A program made the position numbers and the translations under genes. From the NCBI RefSeq assembly GCF_010365285.1, contig NZ_CP048286.1:3255001-3319000 (forward strand): 64,000 nt of DNA, written 5' to 3'. Below, one piece after another: positions 44,965 through 56,333 of this stretch (position 1 is the stretch's first letter; each line of letters opens with the position of its first letter). This DNA comes from Paenibacillus rhizovicinus (lineage in GTDB: Bacteria; Bacillota; Bacilli; Paenibacillales; Paenibacillaceae). Under the pieces are notes generated by a model that worked only from the letters and a program-made list of their open reading frames with translations, searched no databases and was not told the origin of the DNA.

Positions 44965-46497
44965 TTAAGCTTGAACAAGCGACTTGCCGGTCATTTCTTC
45001 CGGCTGGCTCAGACCTGCAAAATGCAGGATCGTCGGAGCGATGTCCGCCAGAATGCCGCCTTCGCGCAGCGCGCCGACTTTCTTCGTCACGATGAACGGA
45101 ACCGGATTCGTCGTGTGGGCCGTGAATGGACGGCCGCTCTCGTCGATTACCATATCCGCGTTGCCGTGGTCCGCCGTAATCAGGCAAACGCCGCCTTTGG
45201 CAAGCACCGCTTCTACGACTTGTCCGAGGCAAGCATCCGTTGCTTCGACTGCCTTGATGGTTGGCTCCAGCATGCCGGAGTGGCCGACCATGTCGGGGTT
45301 GGCGAAGTTCAGGATAATCACGTCTTGACGGTCGGCTTCGATTTCTTTCACCGCTGCCGCCGCAACGTCATACGCGCTCATTTCCGGCTTCAGGTCGTAA
45401 GTCGCTACCTTCGGCGATGGAATGAGAATGCGCGTTTCGCCCGGAAGCTCGTGATCGCGTCCGCCGCTGAAGAAGAACGTCACGTGCGGATACTTCTCGG
45501 TTTCGGCAATGCGAAGCTGGCGTTTGTTGTTCTGCACGAGAACCTCGCCCAATGTGTTGTCCAGGTTCTTCGGTGAATACGCAACATACCCGCCTACCGT
45601 TTCACTGAACAGCGTCAGGCAGACGAAATACAGGTTCTGCGGCGCTTTCGGCCCGCGGTCGAAACCGCGGAAATCCTCGTTCGTGAATACTTGCGACAGC
45701 TGGATCGCGCGATCGGGACGGAAGTTGAAGAACACGACCGCATCTTCCGATTCTACGACGCCTACCGGACTGCCGTCTTCTTTTACGATAACCGTCGGCA
45801 TGACGAACTCGTCGAATACCGATTTCTCGTACGATTCCGTTACCGCTTTGATCGGATCCGTATATTTCGGGCCGTCGCCATACACCATCGCGCGGTACGA
45901 TTTCTCGGTGCGCTCCCAGCGTTTGTCGCGATCCATTGCAAAATAGCGGCCTTGCACGGTCGCAATGCGGCCAACGCCGATTTCTTGAATCTTCGCCGTC
46001 AGCTGCTCCAGGTAGCCCTTCGCGCTGTCAGGGGAGACGTCGCGGCCGTCGAGGAATGCATGGATGTACACGTCGTCCAGCTCTTCCTTCTTCGCCAGTT
46101 CCAGCAGCGCGAACAAATGCGCGATGTGGCTGTGAACGCCGCCGTCAGACAGCAGCCCGTACAGGTGAAGCTTCTTGCCGTTTGTTTTCGCATGGCGAAC
46201 CGCGCCAAGCAAAGTCTCGTTGTCGAAAAACTCGCCGTCGCGGATGGACTTGCTGATGCGGGTCAAATCCTGGTATACGATTCGTCCTGCGCCGATGTTC
46301 AGGTGCCCAACCTCAGAGTTTCCCATTTGGCCTTCCGGCAAACCTACCGCTTCGCCGCTCGCCGTGAGCGTCGTGTGCGGGTAGGTCGCCCAATAACGGT
46401 CGTAGTTCGGCTTATTCGCTTGCGCGACCGCGTTGCCCGTCACGTCATTGCGAAGGCCGAAGCCGTCCAAGATAATCAGCGCTACCGGTGCCGTCAT
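44965..46497 (-). CDS. gpmI: 2,3-bisphosphoglycerate-independent phosphoglycerate mutase
   Basis: A 510-residue alkaline-phosphatase-superfamily mutase. The catalytic Ser61 lies in [17 protein letters not shown], metal sites include [19 protein letters not shown] (here [11 protein letters not shown]) and ITADHGNAD. It interconverts 3- and 2-phosphoglycerate using manganese. The ATG follows the tpiA stop codon without a gap (TAAATG), so the two are translationally coupled. Confidence 0.98.
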   Translation of the reverse strand: MTAPVALIILDGFGLRNDVTGNAVAQANKPNYDRYWATYPHTTLTASGEAVGLPEGQMGNSEVGHLNIGAGRIVYQDLTRISKSIRDGEFFDNETLLGAVRHAKTNGKKLHLYGLLSDGGVHSHIAHLFALLELAKKEELDDVYIHAFLDGRDVSPDSAKGYLEQLTAKIQEIGVGRIATVQGRYFAMDRDKRWERTEKSYRAMVYGDGPKYTDPIKAVTESYEKSVFDEFVMPTVIVKEDGSPVGVVESEDAVVFFNFRPDRAIQLSQVFTNEDFRGFDRGPKAPQNLYFVCLTLFSETVGGYVAYSPKNLDNTLGEVLVQNNKRQLRIAETEKYPHVTFFFSGGRDHELPGETRILIPSPKVATYDLKPEMSAYDVAAAAVKEIEADRQDVIILNFANPDMVGHSGMLEPTIKAVEATDACLGQVVEAVLAKGGVCLITADHGNADMVIDESGRPFTAHTTNPVPFIVTKKVGALREGGILADIAPTILHFAGLSQPEEMTGKSLVQA

Positions 46498-47286
<789 letters not shown>

Positions 47287-47301
47287 TTATTTGATTCTTG
47301 C

Positions 47302-48483
47302 TTATTTATCGTTCAATGCAACGACGCCCGGAAGCGCTTTGCCTTCCATGAATTCCAGCGATGCGCCGCCGCCCGTGGAGATGTGATCCATTTTGTCGGC
47401 CAGGTGGAACTTCTCGGCTGCCGCAGCGGAGTCGCCGCCGCCGATAACCGTGTAGCCCGCAGTTTCGGCACAAGCTTGTGCTACAGCGCGCGTACCGTGG
47501 GAGAACGGCTCGATTTCGAATACGCCCATCGGTCCGTTCCAAACGACCAGTTTGGATTCTTTAATGACGTTCGCATAGAGTTCACGCGTTTTCGGTCCGA
47601 TGTCAATGCCTTCCCAGTCAGCAGGGATGCCGTCGACATCAACGATTTGCGTGTTCGCTTTCGCGCTGAACTCGTCCGTAATGACGATATCGACCGGCAG
47701 CAGGAATTGCTTGCCAAGCGACTTCGCTTTCTCGATGAACTCAAGCGCCAGGTCCAGCTTGGAGTTGTCGCACAGCGATTGGCCGATTTCATGGCCTTGC
47801 GCTTTGAAGAACGTGTAGGACAGGCCGCCGCCGATGATGATGTTGTCGGCGATCTCGATCATTTTGTTGATGACGTCGATTTTGTCCTTCACTTTGGAAC
47901 CGCCAACGATCGCCGTAAACGGACGCTCAGGTTTAAGCAGCGCTTTTCCCAGTACGTCGAGCTCTTTCTCCATCAACAGACCCGATACGGCCGGCAGGTA
48001 GTGAGCGATGCCTTCCGTCGATGCGTGCGCACGGTGAGCGGCGCCGAATGCGTCGTTAACGAACAGGTCGGCCAGCTCGGCAAAAGCTTTCGCCAATTCC
48101 GGATCGTTCTTCTCTTCGCCCGCGTAGAAACGAACGTTTTCAAGCAACAGCACGTCGCCGGCGTTCAGCTCGGCCACTTTCGCTTGAACCGCTTCTCCGA
48201 CCGCTTCGTCGGTTTTAACGACAGGCTTGCCCAGCAGCTCGGACAGACGCTCGCCGGCTTTCGTCAAACGCAATTCTTCCACGACTTGACCGTTAGGACG
48301 ACCCAGGTGGCTCGCCAAAATCACTTTCGCGCCGTTCTCGATCAGATAATTGATGGTAGGCAGCGTTTCGCGGATACGTTTGTCGTCCGTAATCGCTCCG
48401 TTTTCCATCGGCACATTAAAATCCACACGAACAAATACACGTTTGCCTGCCACTTCTACGTCGCGCACACTTTTCTTGTTCAT
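47302..48483 (-). CDS. pgk: Phosphoglycerate kinase
   Basis: A 393-residue enzyme with [15 protein letters not shown] at the N-terminus, [32 protein letters not shown], and the nucleotide-binding [12 protein letters not shown] and [10 protein letters not shown]. It transfers phosphate from 1,3-bisphosphoglycerate to ADP. It lies 468 bp behind gap, an unusually long spacer for this operon. Confidence 0.98.
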   Translation of the reverse strand: MNKKSVRDVEVAGKRVFVRVDFNVPMENGAITDDKRIRETLPTINYLIENGAKVILASHLGRPNGQVVEELRLTKAGERLSELLGKPVVKTDEAVGEAVQAKVAELNAGDVLLLENVRFYAGEEKNDPELAKAFAELADLFVNDAFGAAHRAHASTEGIAHYLPAVSGLLMEKELDVLGKALLKPERPFTAIVGGSKVKDKIDVINKMIEIADNIIIGGGLSYTFFKAQGHEIGQSLCDNSKLDLALEFIEKAKSLGKQFLLPVDIVITDEFSAKANTQIVDVDGIPADWEGIDIGPKTRELYANVIKESKLVVWNGPMGVFEIEPFSHGTRAVAQACAETAGYTVIGGGDSAAAAEKFHLADKMDHISTGGGASLEFMEGKALPGVVALNDK

Positions 48484-48951
48484 TAGCAGAAATCCTCCCG
48501 AGTACCCAAGCCGCCATAAGGCGGAAAAAAGGTCAAAGTATATTTTAAATTCTCCAAGCTATCCATTCCGCAAGCGCGGATCTATATCTATGTGTAGTGA
48601 TGCCGCAGGCATCATGCTCGTATCATTGTGGTGCCGCAGGCATCATGCCCTGCCGGGTTCCAGCAGGGAACCGCCATACGCCCTTCCAAGCATCAGCGAA
48701 GCGCCGATGCGGCCTCTCAGCCTCTCGAACGGCCCAGAAGTCTCTTGACCTGCCAGTTGCACAGGAGCGCCAAAATGGAAGCTTACGCCCCCGCGGAGCC
48801 CCGCAGGGCGGAGCAACAAGGGCGTATGGCGGGTCCCCGTAAACCACCGCGAAGGAGCTACCAAGGCAGCTCCTTCGCCAAACATCGGGTGTCCAGAGGG
48901 GGACCCTCGGAATCCCCCTTTGCAAGGGGGACTTAGGGGGATGGTCTCCTC
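48484..48951. repeat. Repeat-rich 468-bp spacer between gap and pgk
   Basis: No gene with a ribosome site. Visible structures: two copies of TGCCGCAGGCATCATG about 37 bp apart (48601-48616 and 48632-48649 region), a 20-bp inverted repeat with one mismatch (48666-48685 against 48818-48837), and a GC hairpin unit near the gap end (CCCCCTTTGCAAGGGGG, then ACTTAGGGGGAT). The last resembles short REP-like sequences scattered in some bacterial genomes. The reading frames across it are open but have unrelated composition. Confidence 0.6.
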
Positions 48952-49968
<1,017 letters not shown>

Positions 49969-50083
49969 CTAGGCATAATTTCATTTATTTCAAGACGTAG
50001 ATCGCGGACAGCCGGCGGGCCGCCTTCGACTCGTCATGATAACAATTCTGTTCTTACTGTTCTAAGTGTTCGTAGTCTCGCAA

Positions 50084-51121
50084 TCAATCCGGGTTATTAT
50101 CAATGATCGCCGCGATTTCAAGCGCAGCAGACTCATCCGTTACCAGTACGTCATCATGACCGAAACGCATGACGGCGGCAATGGCTTCGCCTTTGCTCCT
50201 TCCGCCCGCGATCGCGATGACGACCTCGGTATCCATAATGTCTTCCAGCCGCAAGCCTGCGGTGAGCATCTTATGGACAACGGCTCCGTTCCGGTCGAAA
50301 TAATACCCGAACGACTCGGCTAGCGCCCCTTCGGCTTCCATGGCATTCACGACGGAATCGTCCACGCGTCTGCGCCGGGCCATTACCATAGCGTCCCCGA
50401 TGCCATGAATGACGATGCGGGCTTTGCGAATCACTTCGACGATTTCGCGCACGTTCGGCTCCTGCATCAGGGAGGTATAAGCTTCTTCACCTAAATGATC
50501 AGGCACATGAAGCATCCGGTATTGCGCACCCGTCCGTTTCGCCATAGTGGAGGCAATCGTGTTGGCCTGGTAATCCAAGCTTTCTCCTAATCCCCCTCGA
50601 GCCGGAACGAACCAGTTCCCTCTGAGCGGGGTCTGAGATGTCAGTTGGTTCGCCACTTGGGCAAGCGTCGTTCCGCCTGTGACGGCGACGACATCGTTGT
50701 TGCCCATGGCCTTCCGAAGCACGGAGCAGCCGGCTTTGCCAAGCTCGCGCCTTGTGACAGGCGATTCATCCGAATCTCCCGGTACGATGACCACTTGCTG
50801 CAAGCCGAAATGCCTGCGGATTTTCTCTTCCAGCTCGGATAAGCCGAACATGGCTTTGTAGAACGGCTCCATCTCTTCGAGCAAGCGTCTTCCCGCTTCA
50901 CTGATTCGCATGCCCGCGGCATCGATGATCAGCAGCTCCTGCGCCTTCAGGAAATCCGTTTCCGCTCGGAGTACGCGCTCCGTCATCTCCAGCGATGCGG
51001 CAAGAGAACGGCGGCCGATCATATCCGAGAGCATGACCTGGCGGAGGATTAGATACCTTTTGCGCATGACGACAAGCAAATCCGGCAGAAGCTGTTGTTG
51101 CATGGCGATAAGAGCGTGCAT
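50084..51121 (-). CDS. cggR: Central glycolytic genes regulator CggR
   Basis: A 345-residue SorC/DeoR-type repressor. The N-terminal winged helix begins QQQLLPDLLVVMRKRYLIL and IGRRSLAASLEMTERVLRAE; the C-terminal sugar-phosphate-binding domain (about 90-340) includes VVAVTGGTTLAQVAN. In Bacillus, CggR represses the gapA operon until fructose-1,6-bisphosphate binds. It is the first gene of that operon here too, and the matching operator lies between promoter and start. The start is placed by homology to the Bacillus N-terminus. Confidence 0.95.
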   Translation of the reverse strand: MHALIAMQQQLLPDLLVVMRKRYLILRQVMLSDMIGRRSLAASLEMTERVLRAETDFLKAQELLIIDAAGMRISEAGRRLLEEMEPFYKAMFGLSELEEKIRRHFGLQQVVIVPGDSDESPVTRRELGKAGCSVLRKAMGNNDVVAVTGGTTLAQVANQLTSQTPLRGNWFVPARGGLGESLDYQANTIASTMAKRTGAQYRMLHVPDHLGEEAYTSLMQEPNVREIVEVIRKARIVIHGIGDAMVMARRRRVDDSVVNAMEAEGALAESFGYYFDRNGAVVHKMLTAGLRLEDIMDTEVVIAIAGGRSKGEAIAAVMRFGHDDVLVTDESAALEIAAIIDNNPD

Positions 51122-51164
51122 TATTCAACATCCACTCCTGTTGCAGAAGAGCTGGGTCAATTCG

Positions 51165-51253
51165 TTGGGACGAAAACGCTAGGGACGTAAATCGTCCCGC
51201 CTGATCGTTTTAAGTCCCACCACTATTGTAACCCATTCGATGGAAGGGAGCAA
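51165..51253 (-). promoter_or_regulatory. cggR-gapA operon promoter and CggR operator
   Basis: On the minus strand -35 TTGCTC (51248-51253) and -10 TACAAT (51225-51230) are 17 bp apart. Just downstream lie three GGGAC-type half-sites (51166-51171, 51182-51198, 51215-51219), including the perfect palindrome GGGACGATTTACGTCCC (51182-51198). This matches the position and GGGAC repeats of the Bacillus CggR operator, which blocks elongation downstream of the promoter. Confidence 0.8.
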
Positions 51254-51365
51254 GGTCGGTTTGCTGAATGAAACCGATTACCGACACGATTTACACAAAA
51301 TTATTTCTCAACCCATGCTTGCTTTTCTAATCGTTATCCTCTATAATCATATTTGCTGTCACAAT

Positions 51366-51440
51366 GCGCCCGTGGTCCAATGGATATGACGTAGGCCTCC
51401 GGAGCCTGAGATCGAGGTTCAATTCCTCGCGGGCGCGCCA
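51366..51440 (+). tRNA. tRNA-Arg (anticodon CCG)
   Basis: A 75-nt cloverleaf. The acceptor stem GCGCCCG pairs with CGGGCGC, the D-arm is GGTCCAATGGATATGAC, the anticodon loop CTCCGGA carries CCG, the T-arm has GAGGTTCAATTCCTC, and the 3' CCA is encoded. It reads CGG codons. Confidence 0.97.
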
Positions 51441-51476
51441 TTAACTTCTATGCATGCTTCAACTACATACAGAGCA

Positions 51477-51507
51477 AGGGTCTTCCGATTATCGGGAGGC
51501 CCTTTTT
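51477..51507 (+). terminator. Terminator of tRNA-Arg
   Basis: Hairpin AAGGGTCTTCCGA / TCGGGAGGCCCTT followed by six T residues, 37 bp past the tRNA. The remaining 150 bases up to the clpP promoter show nothing I can name. Confidence 0.85.
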
Positions 51508-51659
51508 TCATGCCTCTCTGCTCCCGCCACCTCAACAAGCATCTCCAAATCCGACCCAACGTAACCTTCCGGCCGCACAGGTTTATCGAGCTTCCTCTGC
51601 CAGCATGACCGCATTGTATCGCCCATGAGATTCAGGTACTGCGGGCCTTTGCCTGATAA

Positions 51660-51699
51660 TTTGACCTTCTTTGACTTTTGTTTATTTTTCCGCTATGAT
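51660..51699 (+). promoter_or_regulatory. clpP promoter with CtsR operator
   Basis: Read on the minus strand, 51660-51676 is AGTCAAAGAAGGTCAAA, an exact fit to the CtsR heptad repeat (RGTCAAA NAN RGTCAAA). It overlaps the -35 TTGACT (51671-51676), and -10 TATGAT (51694-51699) follows after 17 bp. CtsR should repress clpP until heat or protein stress. Confidence 0.88.
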
Positions 51700-51754
51700 G
51701 GGTTTACACGTTTCACCATCATAACAACCATTACCTTTTTAGGAGGGAATTAAA

Positions 51755-52345
51755 ATGGAATCGATGAATTTCGTACCAATGGTTATCGAGCAGAGCAATC
51801 GCGGAGAGCGTGCTTACGACATTTACTCCCGTTTGCTGAAGGATCGCATTGTATTCCTTGGCACGCCCGTCAACGACATGGTCGCCAACTCCATTATCGC
51901 GCAGCTGTTGTTCCTTGCGGCCGACGATCCCGACAAAGATATCTCACTCTACATTAACAGTCCTGGCGGTTCGGTCTCGGCAGGTCTCGCTATATTCGAT
52001 ACGATGAATTTCATCAAGCCCGAAGTCTCGACGATCTGCGTCGGTATGGCCGCTTCCATGGGGGCTTTCCTTCTGGCCGCAGGCGCCAAAGGCAAACGTT
52101 ATGCCCTGCCTAACAGCGAGGTAATGATCCATCAGCCGCTCGGCGGCGCGCAAGGCCAAGCCAGCGACATCGAAATTCGCGCGAAGCACATTCTCAAAAC
52201 GCGCGATACGCTGAATCGCATTCTTGTAGAGCGCACCGGCCAATCGCTTGAGAAAATCGAGCGCGACACCGACCGCGACTACTTCATGTCCGCAGCGGAA
52301 GCCGCAGCCTACGGTCTCGTCGACAAAGTCATCGAGAAGCTGTAA
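51755..52345 (+). CDS. clpP: ATP-dependent Clp protease proteolytic subunit
   Basis: A 196-residue serine peptidase with the triad Ser101 ([10 protein letters not shown]), His126 ([12 protein letters not shown]) and Asp175 (RDTDRDYF). Fourteen subunits form the chamber that degrades substrates delivered by ClpX or ClpC, including tmRNA-tagged proteins. The start follows AGGAGGG. A CtsR-controlled promoter precedes it and a strong terminator follows. Confidence 0.98.
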   Translation: MESMNFVPMVIEQSNRGERAYDIYSRLLKDRIVFLGTPVNDMVANSIIAQLLFLAADDPDKDISLYINSPGGSVSAGLAIFDTMNFIKPEVSTICVGMAASMGAFLLAAGAKGKRYALPNSEVMIHQPLGGAQGQASDIEIRAKHILKTRDTLNRILVERTGQSLEKIERDTDRDYFMSAAEAAAYGLVDKVIEKL

Positions 52346-52365
52346 GAACGGTTCTACTCGCAAGC

Positions 52366-52400
52366 AAAGAGCGTTAATCCTTCCTGGATTAACGCTCTTT
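52366..52400 (+). terminator. Terminator of clpP
   Basis: A perfect 15-bp stem (AAAGAGCGTTAATCC / GGATTAACGCTCTTT) with a 5-nt loop, then TATTTTTG. Confidence 0.93.
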
Positions 52401-52601
52401 TATTTTTGTCGGCGGAACCGGAGTTTCAATTAACATACATTCGACGTTTTGTCAACTATCATTCAACCCGCCGAATGCTTAGGGACGCTACTCTCGAACC
52501 ATGTTAATATGTACTAAATGATTCCATATCCACCTCGAGTTAGGTTCTCGTATTTGTAAATATATGTTGTTTTGAAATCTATAAAACGGAGTTGCACACG
52601 C

Positions 52602-52919
52602 ATGAAACTTACGAATCCATTCGCAAGCGTGCGAAATTTCATTCGATCCAACCACACAAGCACTTCCTATACACCTTATGCGCCTGCGTTCGAATCGAAT
52701 CTCCAACACGCTTCCACGCATGAACCCGATACCCACAACTTGTTTTTGCCGATGCAGGACAGGTCGTTGTTGCTGCGTCCGCTCAGCGATACTCACTTGA
52801 TGGAAGTTTATCAAGAAGCGAAGGCCATGCAGCTGTCCGAAGAATTTATCGCCTTGATCGAACATGCCATCGAGCAGCGCGGATTGAGCATCGACGATGA
52901 ACGCCAATCACTAGCCTAG
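52602..52919 (+). CDS. sda: Sda-like sporulation kinase inhibitor with N-terminal extension
   Basis: A 105-residue protein whose last ~50 residues match Sda: LRPLSDTHLMEVYQEAKAM then LSEEFIALIEHAIEQRGLS, a helical hairpin that in Bacillus blocks autophosphorylation of sporulation kinase KinA when replication is perturbed. Bacillus Sda has only about 46-52 residues; here an extra ~50 residues rich in Ser, Thr, His and Asn precede it. The ATG at 52602 follows CGGAG; an internal ATG at 52753 would give a normal-length Sda but has no ribosome site. Confidence 0.78.
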   Translation: MKLTNPFASVRNFIRSNHTSTSYTPYAPAFESNLQHASTHEPDTHNLFLPMQDRSLLLRPLSDTHLMEVYQEAKAMQLSEEFIALIEHAIEQRGLSIDDERQSLA

Positions 52920-52960
52920 ACCGACTCAGACGCCATCATAAGCATTACGCATAATCAGAG

Positions 52961-52993
52961 ATAGACCGCGCCGTTCGCAAACGGCGCGGTCTA
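52961..52993 (+). terminator. Terminator of the sda-like gene
   Basis: A perfect 15-bp stem (ATAGACCGCGCCGTT / AACGGCGCGGTCTAT) with a 3-nt loop, then TCTTTCT. Confidence 0.88.
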
Positions 52994-53034
52994 TTCTTTC
53001 TCTGGCGCTCTTCACCATACAGTGCTCTGTAAGA

Positions 53035-53074
53035 AAAGGCAGACCCATCTCCTGACCGGAGACTGGTCTGCCTT
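53035..53074. terminator. Bidirectional terminator between sda-like and SIMPL genes
   Basis: Stem AAAGGCAGACC / GGTCTGCCTTT with a GC-rich loop, T-rich on both outer sides. On the minus strand it lies directly behind the SIMPL gene. Confidence 0.8.
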
Positions 53075-53080
53075 TATTAA

Positions 53081-53854
53081 TTACTGCATTTCATAGACGA
53101 CTGTAATATCGGTCGAGATGGTGATTTCTCCGGCTTGGATGGCTGTGCTTGCCGGGGCAGCTGCGTCACTCGCCGCTGCGGACATTTCGTTCTTGTTGTA
53201 GAAAATCGGTCCGCTGTTTGCGTCGTTTTGCGTGATAGCCGTCACTTCTTTGACTTGTTTGCCCGCTGCTTTGGCCAGCGTATCTGCTTTCGCTTTGGCA
53301 TTCGCCATCGCTTTATCCAGCGCCTGCAGCTCGTATTGATCCTGTTTCTCTGTATCGAACTGTACGCCGTCTACGCGATTGGCACCCGAAGCCGACAAAT
53401 CATCCAGCAGCTTGCCGATGCCATCCAGGTTGCGGGTCGTGACTTGAATGTTGTGAACGGCCAAGTAGCCCTTAATCTTACTCGTGCCGTCCTTGCTGTT
53501 GTATTCATATTCCGGCTGCACGGAGAAGCCCGTCGTCTTTACATCCTTCGCCGCCGTTTTGTACGTGTCATACAGCAGCTTCGTGAGTCCCGCGAATTGT
53601 GCCGCATTCTTCGATTGCGCCTCTTTCGCCGTTGCCGCTCTCGCTTCCACCGCTACGTTCAAATACGCCACGTCCGGTGCCGCATCGATTTTGCCGGTAC
53701 CCGCTACCGTAATCGTGCTTTTCTGTGCGACCGAGGGATTGTCTACCGCATAAACCGGCTTGCTGCCATGTCCGCCTGCTCCAAACATTGCGCCTACGCC
53801 TACGGCTAGCGCCAACACGGGTACAAGCGCCCATTTCGGTTTCATCATCATCAT
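53081..53854 (-). CDS. SIMPL-domain (DUF541) exported protein
   Basis: A 257-residue exported protein. The signal peptide or anchor is at about 8-37 (WALVPVLALAVGVGAMFGAG), followed by a SIMPL domain (about 44-255) with TITVAGTGKIDAAPDVAYL, VQPEYEYN and GYLAVHNIQVTTRNL. These proteins form oligomers at the cell envelope; their role in Firmicutes is not defined. Four consecutive ATG codons open the frame (MMMMKPK), so the exact start is uncertain by a few codons. Confidence 0.88.
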   Translation of the reverse strand: MMMMKPKWALVPVLALAVGVGAMFGAGGHGSKPVYAVDNPSVAQKSTITVAGTGKIDAAPDVAYLNVAVEARAATAKEAQSKNAAQFAGLTKLLYDTYKTAAKDVKTTGFSVQPEYEYNSKDGTSKIKGYLAVHNIQVTTRNLDGIGKLLDDLSASGANRVDGVQFDTEKQDQYELQALDKAMANAKAKADTLAKAAGKQVKEVTAITQNDANSGPIFYNKNEMSAAASDAAAPASTAIQAGEITISTDITVVYEMQ

Positions 53855-53964
53855 TCATCTCGCCCCTTTTTACCAAGAATAGGTGTTGCTTACCTATTAA
53901 GACGCGCTCTTGTCCGCCAATGTTGCGTAAACGGCCAAGTTTGTTAATTCCCCTGAAAAAACAG

Positions 53965-53987
53965 AAAAAACCCCCCTGCGGGAGTTT
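53965..53987 (-). terminator. Terminator behind the HPr/Crh gene
   Basis: Stem AAACTCCC / GGGGGTTT (one G-T pair) followed by a run of T residues on the minus strand, 46 bp past the stop codon. Confidence 0.7.
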
Positions 53988-54032
53988 CCTCGTCACCGAA
54001 ACGAACAGCCTGAAACGGCTGCTCGATCACAA

Positions 54033-54302
54033 TTATTGATTCTCGAGCTCTTCTTTGCTGACCAGGTTGACTAAAGCGGTTACAGCTTGGTCGGCATCCG
54101 AACCTTCCGCGCTAATCGTAACCTCAGTACCTGAACTAATTGCAAGGCTCATAATCCCCATAATCGATTTTGCGTTCACTTTTTTATCGTCTTTCTCTAC
54201 GAAGACCTCGGAAGAAAACTTATTCGCTTCCTGAACAAAAAGTGCGGCCGGTCTTGCATGAAGACCCGTCTTCAGTCGAACGACAACCGGATGCCTTGTC
54301 AT
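54033..54302 (-). CDS. crh: HPr-family phosphocarrier at the crh locus
   Basis: An 89-residue HPr-fold protein. Overall sequence and position behind whiA match Bacillus Crh (RLKTGL, PAALFVQEAN, KKVNAKSIMGIMSLAI). Bacillus Crh has Gln15 and cannot be phosphorylated by the PTS; this protein has His15 (GLHARPA) together with the regulatory Ser46. It may therefore accept phosphate from both enzyme I and HPr kinase. The ATG at 54302 follows GGGGGTAAGG; the longer frame is not needed for the fold. Confidence 0.88.
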   Translation of the reverse strand: MTRHPVVVRLKTGLHARPAALFVQEANKFSSEVFVEKDDKKVNAKSIMGIMSLAISSGTEVTISAEGSDADQAVTALVNLVSKEELENQ

Positions 54303-54402
54303 GGAAACCTTACCCCCTATACGAAATTCATCCCTTACATACATGCAAACGTCATTTTACTCATTATTATACCACTTTTGCGACTTGTACACTAGCCTTT
54401 GC

Positions 54403-55332
54403 CTATCCGTTCCTTAATTTTTCCGCAAGCTCGTCAATTTTACGCAAGCGATGATTGACGCCCGATTTGCTCACTTTACCTTTGAGCATTTCGCCGACTT
54501 CCGTTAAATTCAAATCCGGGTGCATCAGCCTTATATGCGCTACTTCACGGAGCTTCTCGGGCAGCGAACTCAGTCCCACTTCCCGCTCCAGCAGCTTGAT
54601 ATTATCGATCTGGCGGACAGCCGCACCGATCGTCTTATTCAAATTCGCCGTCTCGCAGTTTACGATCCGGTTGACGGAGTTGCGCATATCCCGCATGATT
54701 CGGACATCCTCGAACTTGAAAAGCGCTTGATGCGCGCCGATGATGCTGAGAAGCTCGATGATCTTCTCGCCCTCTTTCATGTAGAAGATGAACCCCTTCT
54801 TCCGTTCGATGCAGCGCGCGTTCAAGTCAAACTTGTTCGCCAGCTCCACGAGCGCCTGACAGTGCTCTTCATACATCGTGGCAATTTCCAAATGGTACGA
54901 AGATCCTTCCGGGTTATTCACCGAACCTCCAGCCAAGAAGGCCCCCCGCAAATAGGAACGTTTGCAGCACGACTTGCGGATCATTTCCCGGTCGATCCCT
55001 TGATTGAAGACGAATCCTTCCGATACGATTTCAAGCTGACTCAAAATCTCCTGTACGTTGGTCGGGATCCGAACGATATAGACATTGTTCTTCTTCAGCC
55101 TCATTTTCTTGCGAACGAGCAGCTCGGTGTGCACCGCAAACTGCTTCTTGATGAGGGAGTAAATCCGTCTTGCGATTGCTGCGTTTTCCGTCGAAATATC
55201 GAGGATGACTTTCCGGCTGGATAACGAGACTGAACCGTTCATGCGAATCAGCGCAGACAGTTCTGCCCGCTCACAGCACGGGTCCGCTTCGATGAGCGTC
55301 AATTCTTTTTTGGTTTGTCCCGCAAAAGACAT
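54403..55332 (-). CDS. whiA: DNA-binding protein WhiA
   Basis: A 309-residue WhiA. It combines a LAGLIDADG-like N-terminal part ([36 protein letters not shown]) and a C-terminal HTH ([36 protein letters not shown]). It influences cell division and, in actinomycetes, sporulation. It follows yvcK by 6 bp and precedes the HPr/Crh gene. Confidence 0.96.
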   Translation of the reverse strand: MSFAGQTKKELTLIEADPCCERAELSALIRMNGSVSLSSRKVILDISTENAAIARRIYSLIKKQFAVHTELLVRKKMRLKKNNVYIVRIPTNVQEILSQLEIVSEGFVFNQGIDREMIRKSCCKRSYLRGAFLAGGSVNNPEGSSYHLEIATMYEEHCQALVELANKFDLNARCIERKKGFIFYMKEGEKIIELLSIIGAHQALFKFEDVRIMRDMRNSVNRIVNCETANLNKTIGAAVRQIDNIKLLEREVGLSSLPEKLREVAHIRLMHPDLNLTEVGEMLKGKVSKSGVNHRLRKIDELAEKLRNG

Positions 55333-55338
55333 GTAACC

Positions 55339-56325
55339 TCACCTCTTTCGTTGCATCCAATTCTCCACAAGCTGATAAATATGATGACTTAATCTCGCCG
55401 CGTCATGCCGCAGATAAGTGCGGAACAAGACGAGCTTGTCGGCAATGACTTCATAACCGCGCCGTTTCACTTCTTCCAAATCCAAATGCACGGCTTTCGC
55501 GCCCATTTCGGCGTACTTCTGCTGTACTTGCTCCGGAATTTCACCGTCATTCACGATCACGTAATCGAACAAATGATGTCCGATATGCGCATGGACCGCC
55601 GCCAAATGGTCACCGACGGAATAATTATCCGTCTCGCCCGGCTGCGTCATGACGTTGCAGACGAAGATTTTGACCGCGTCCGATTCCACGATGCCCTGCG
55701 CGAGCTTCGGCACGAGCAAATTCGGAATGATGCTGGTGTACAGGCTGCCGGGCCCGATCAGAATCGCGTCTGCTTCCCGGATCGCTTCGACTGCTTCTTC
55801 CAGCGGCTCGACGTCCGGCGGCTCGATAAAGACCCGCTTGATCGCCTTGCCCGCTTTCGGAATATTCGATTCGCCCGTAATGATCATTCCGTCGACGGTC
55901 TCCGCCTTCAGAACGATCGCTTCGCCGGCTGCCGGAAGCACGCGTCCCCGGACGGCCAACACTTTGCTTAACATGCGAACCCCCGAGACGAAATCCCCTG
56001 AGATGTCCGTCATCGCCGCCAACATCAAGTTGCCCAAGCTGTGACCCGCGAGACCGGCTCCGGAATTAAACCGATACTTCAGCATGTCGGACAGCAAAGG
56101 CTCGACATCCGCAAGAGCGATCAGAACGCTGCGGATATCGCCCGGAGGCGGCATTTGCAGTTCGTTTCGGAGAATGCCGGAGCTGCCGCCATCGTCCGCG
56201 ACCGTTACGATCGCGGTAATGTCGAGCGGCTTCTCCTTCAATCCCCGAAGCATAACCGATAGACCCGTACCGCCGCCAATGACGACAATCCGAGGCTTCT
56301 GTTCTTGTTGTCTACGTTCCGTCAT
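55339..56325 (-). CDS. yvcK: YvcK-family gluconeogenesis factor (CofD-like)
   Basis: A 328-residue CofD-like protein with VVIGGGTGLSVMLRGLK, VADDGGSSGILR, GAGLAGHSLGNLMLAA and GPGSLYTSIIPNLLVPKL. YvcK binds UDP-GlcNAc and is required for growth on gluconeogenic carbon and for normal cell shape. It lies 8 bp behind rapZ and ends 6 bp before whiA. Confidence 0.96.
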   Translation of the reverse strand: MTERRQQEQKPRIVVIGGGTGLSVMLRGLKEKPLDITAIVTVADDGGSSGILRNELQMPPPGDIRSVLIALADVEPLLSDMLKYRFNSGAGLAGHSLGNLMLAAMTDISGDFVSGVRMLSKVLAVRGRVLPAAGEAIVLKAETVDGMIITGESNIPKAGKAIKRVFIEPPDVEPLEEAVEAIREADAILIGPGSLYTSIIPNLLVPKLAQGIVESDAVKIFVCNVMTQPGETDNYSVGDHLAAVHAHIGHHLFDYVIVNDGEIPEQVQQKYAEMGAKAVHLDLEEVKRRGYEVIADKLVLFRTYLRHDAARLSHHIYQLVENWMQRKR

Positions 56326-56333
56326 GTTTCGCC

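Noticed and set aside
52448..52601. DnaA box in the promoter of the sda-like gene
   Set aside because: Bacillus sda is controlled by DnaA, but the best candidate here (ATATCCACC) matches only seven of nine consensus positions, which is too weak to call.
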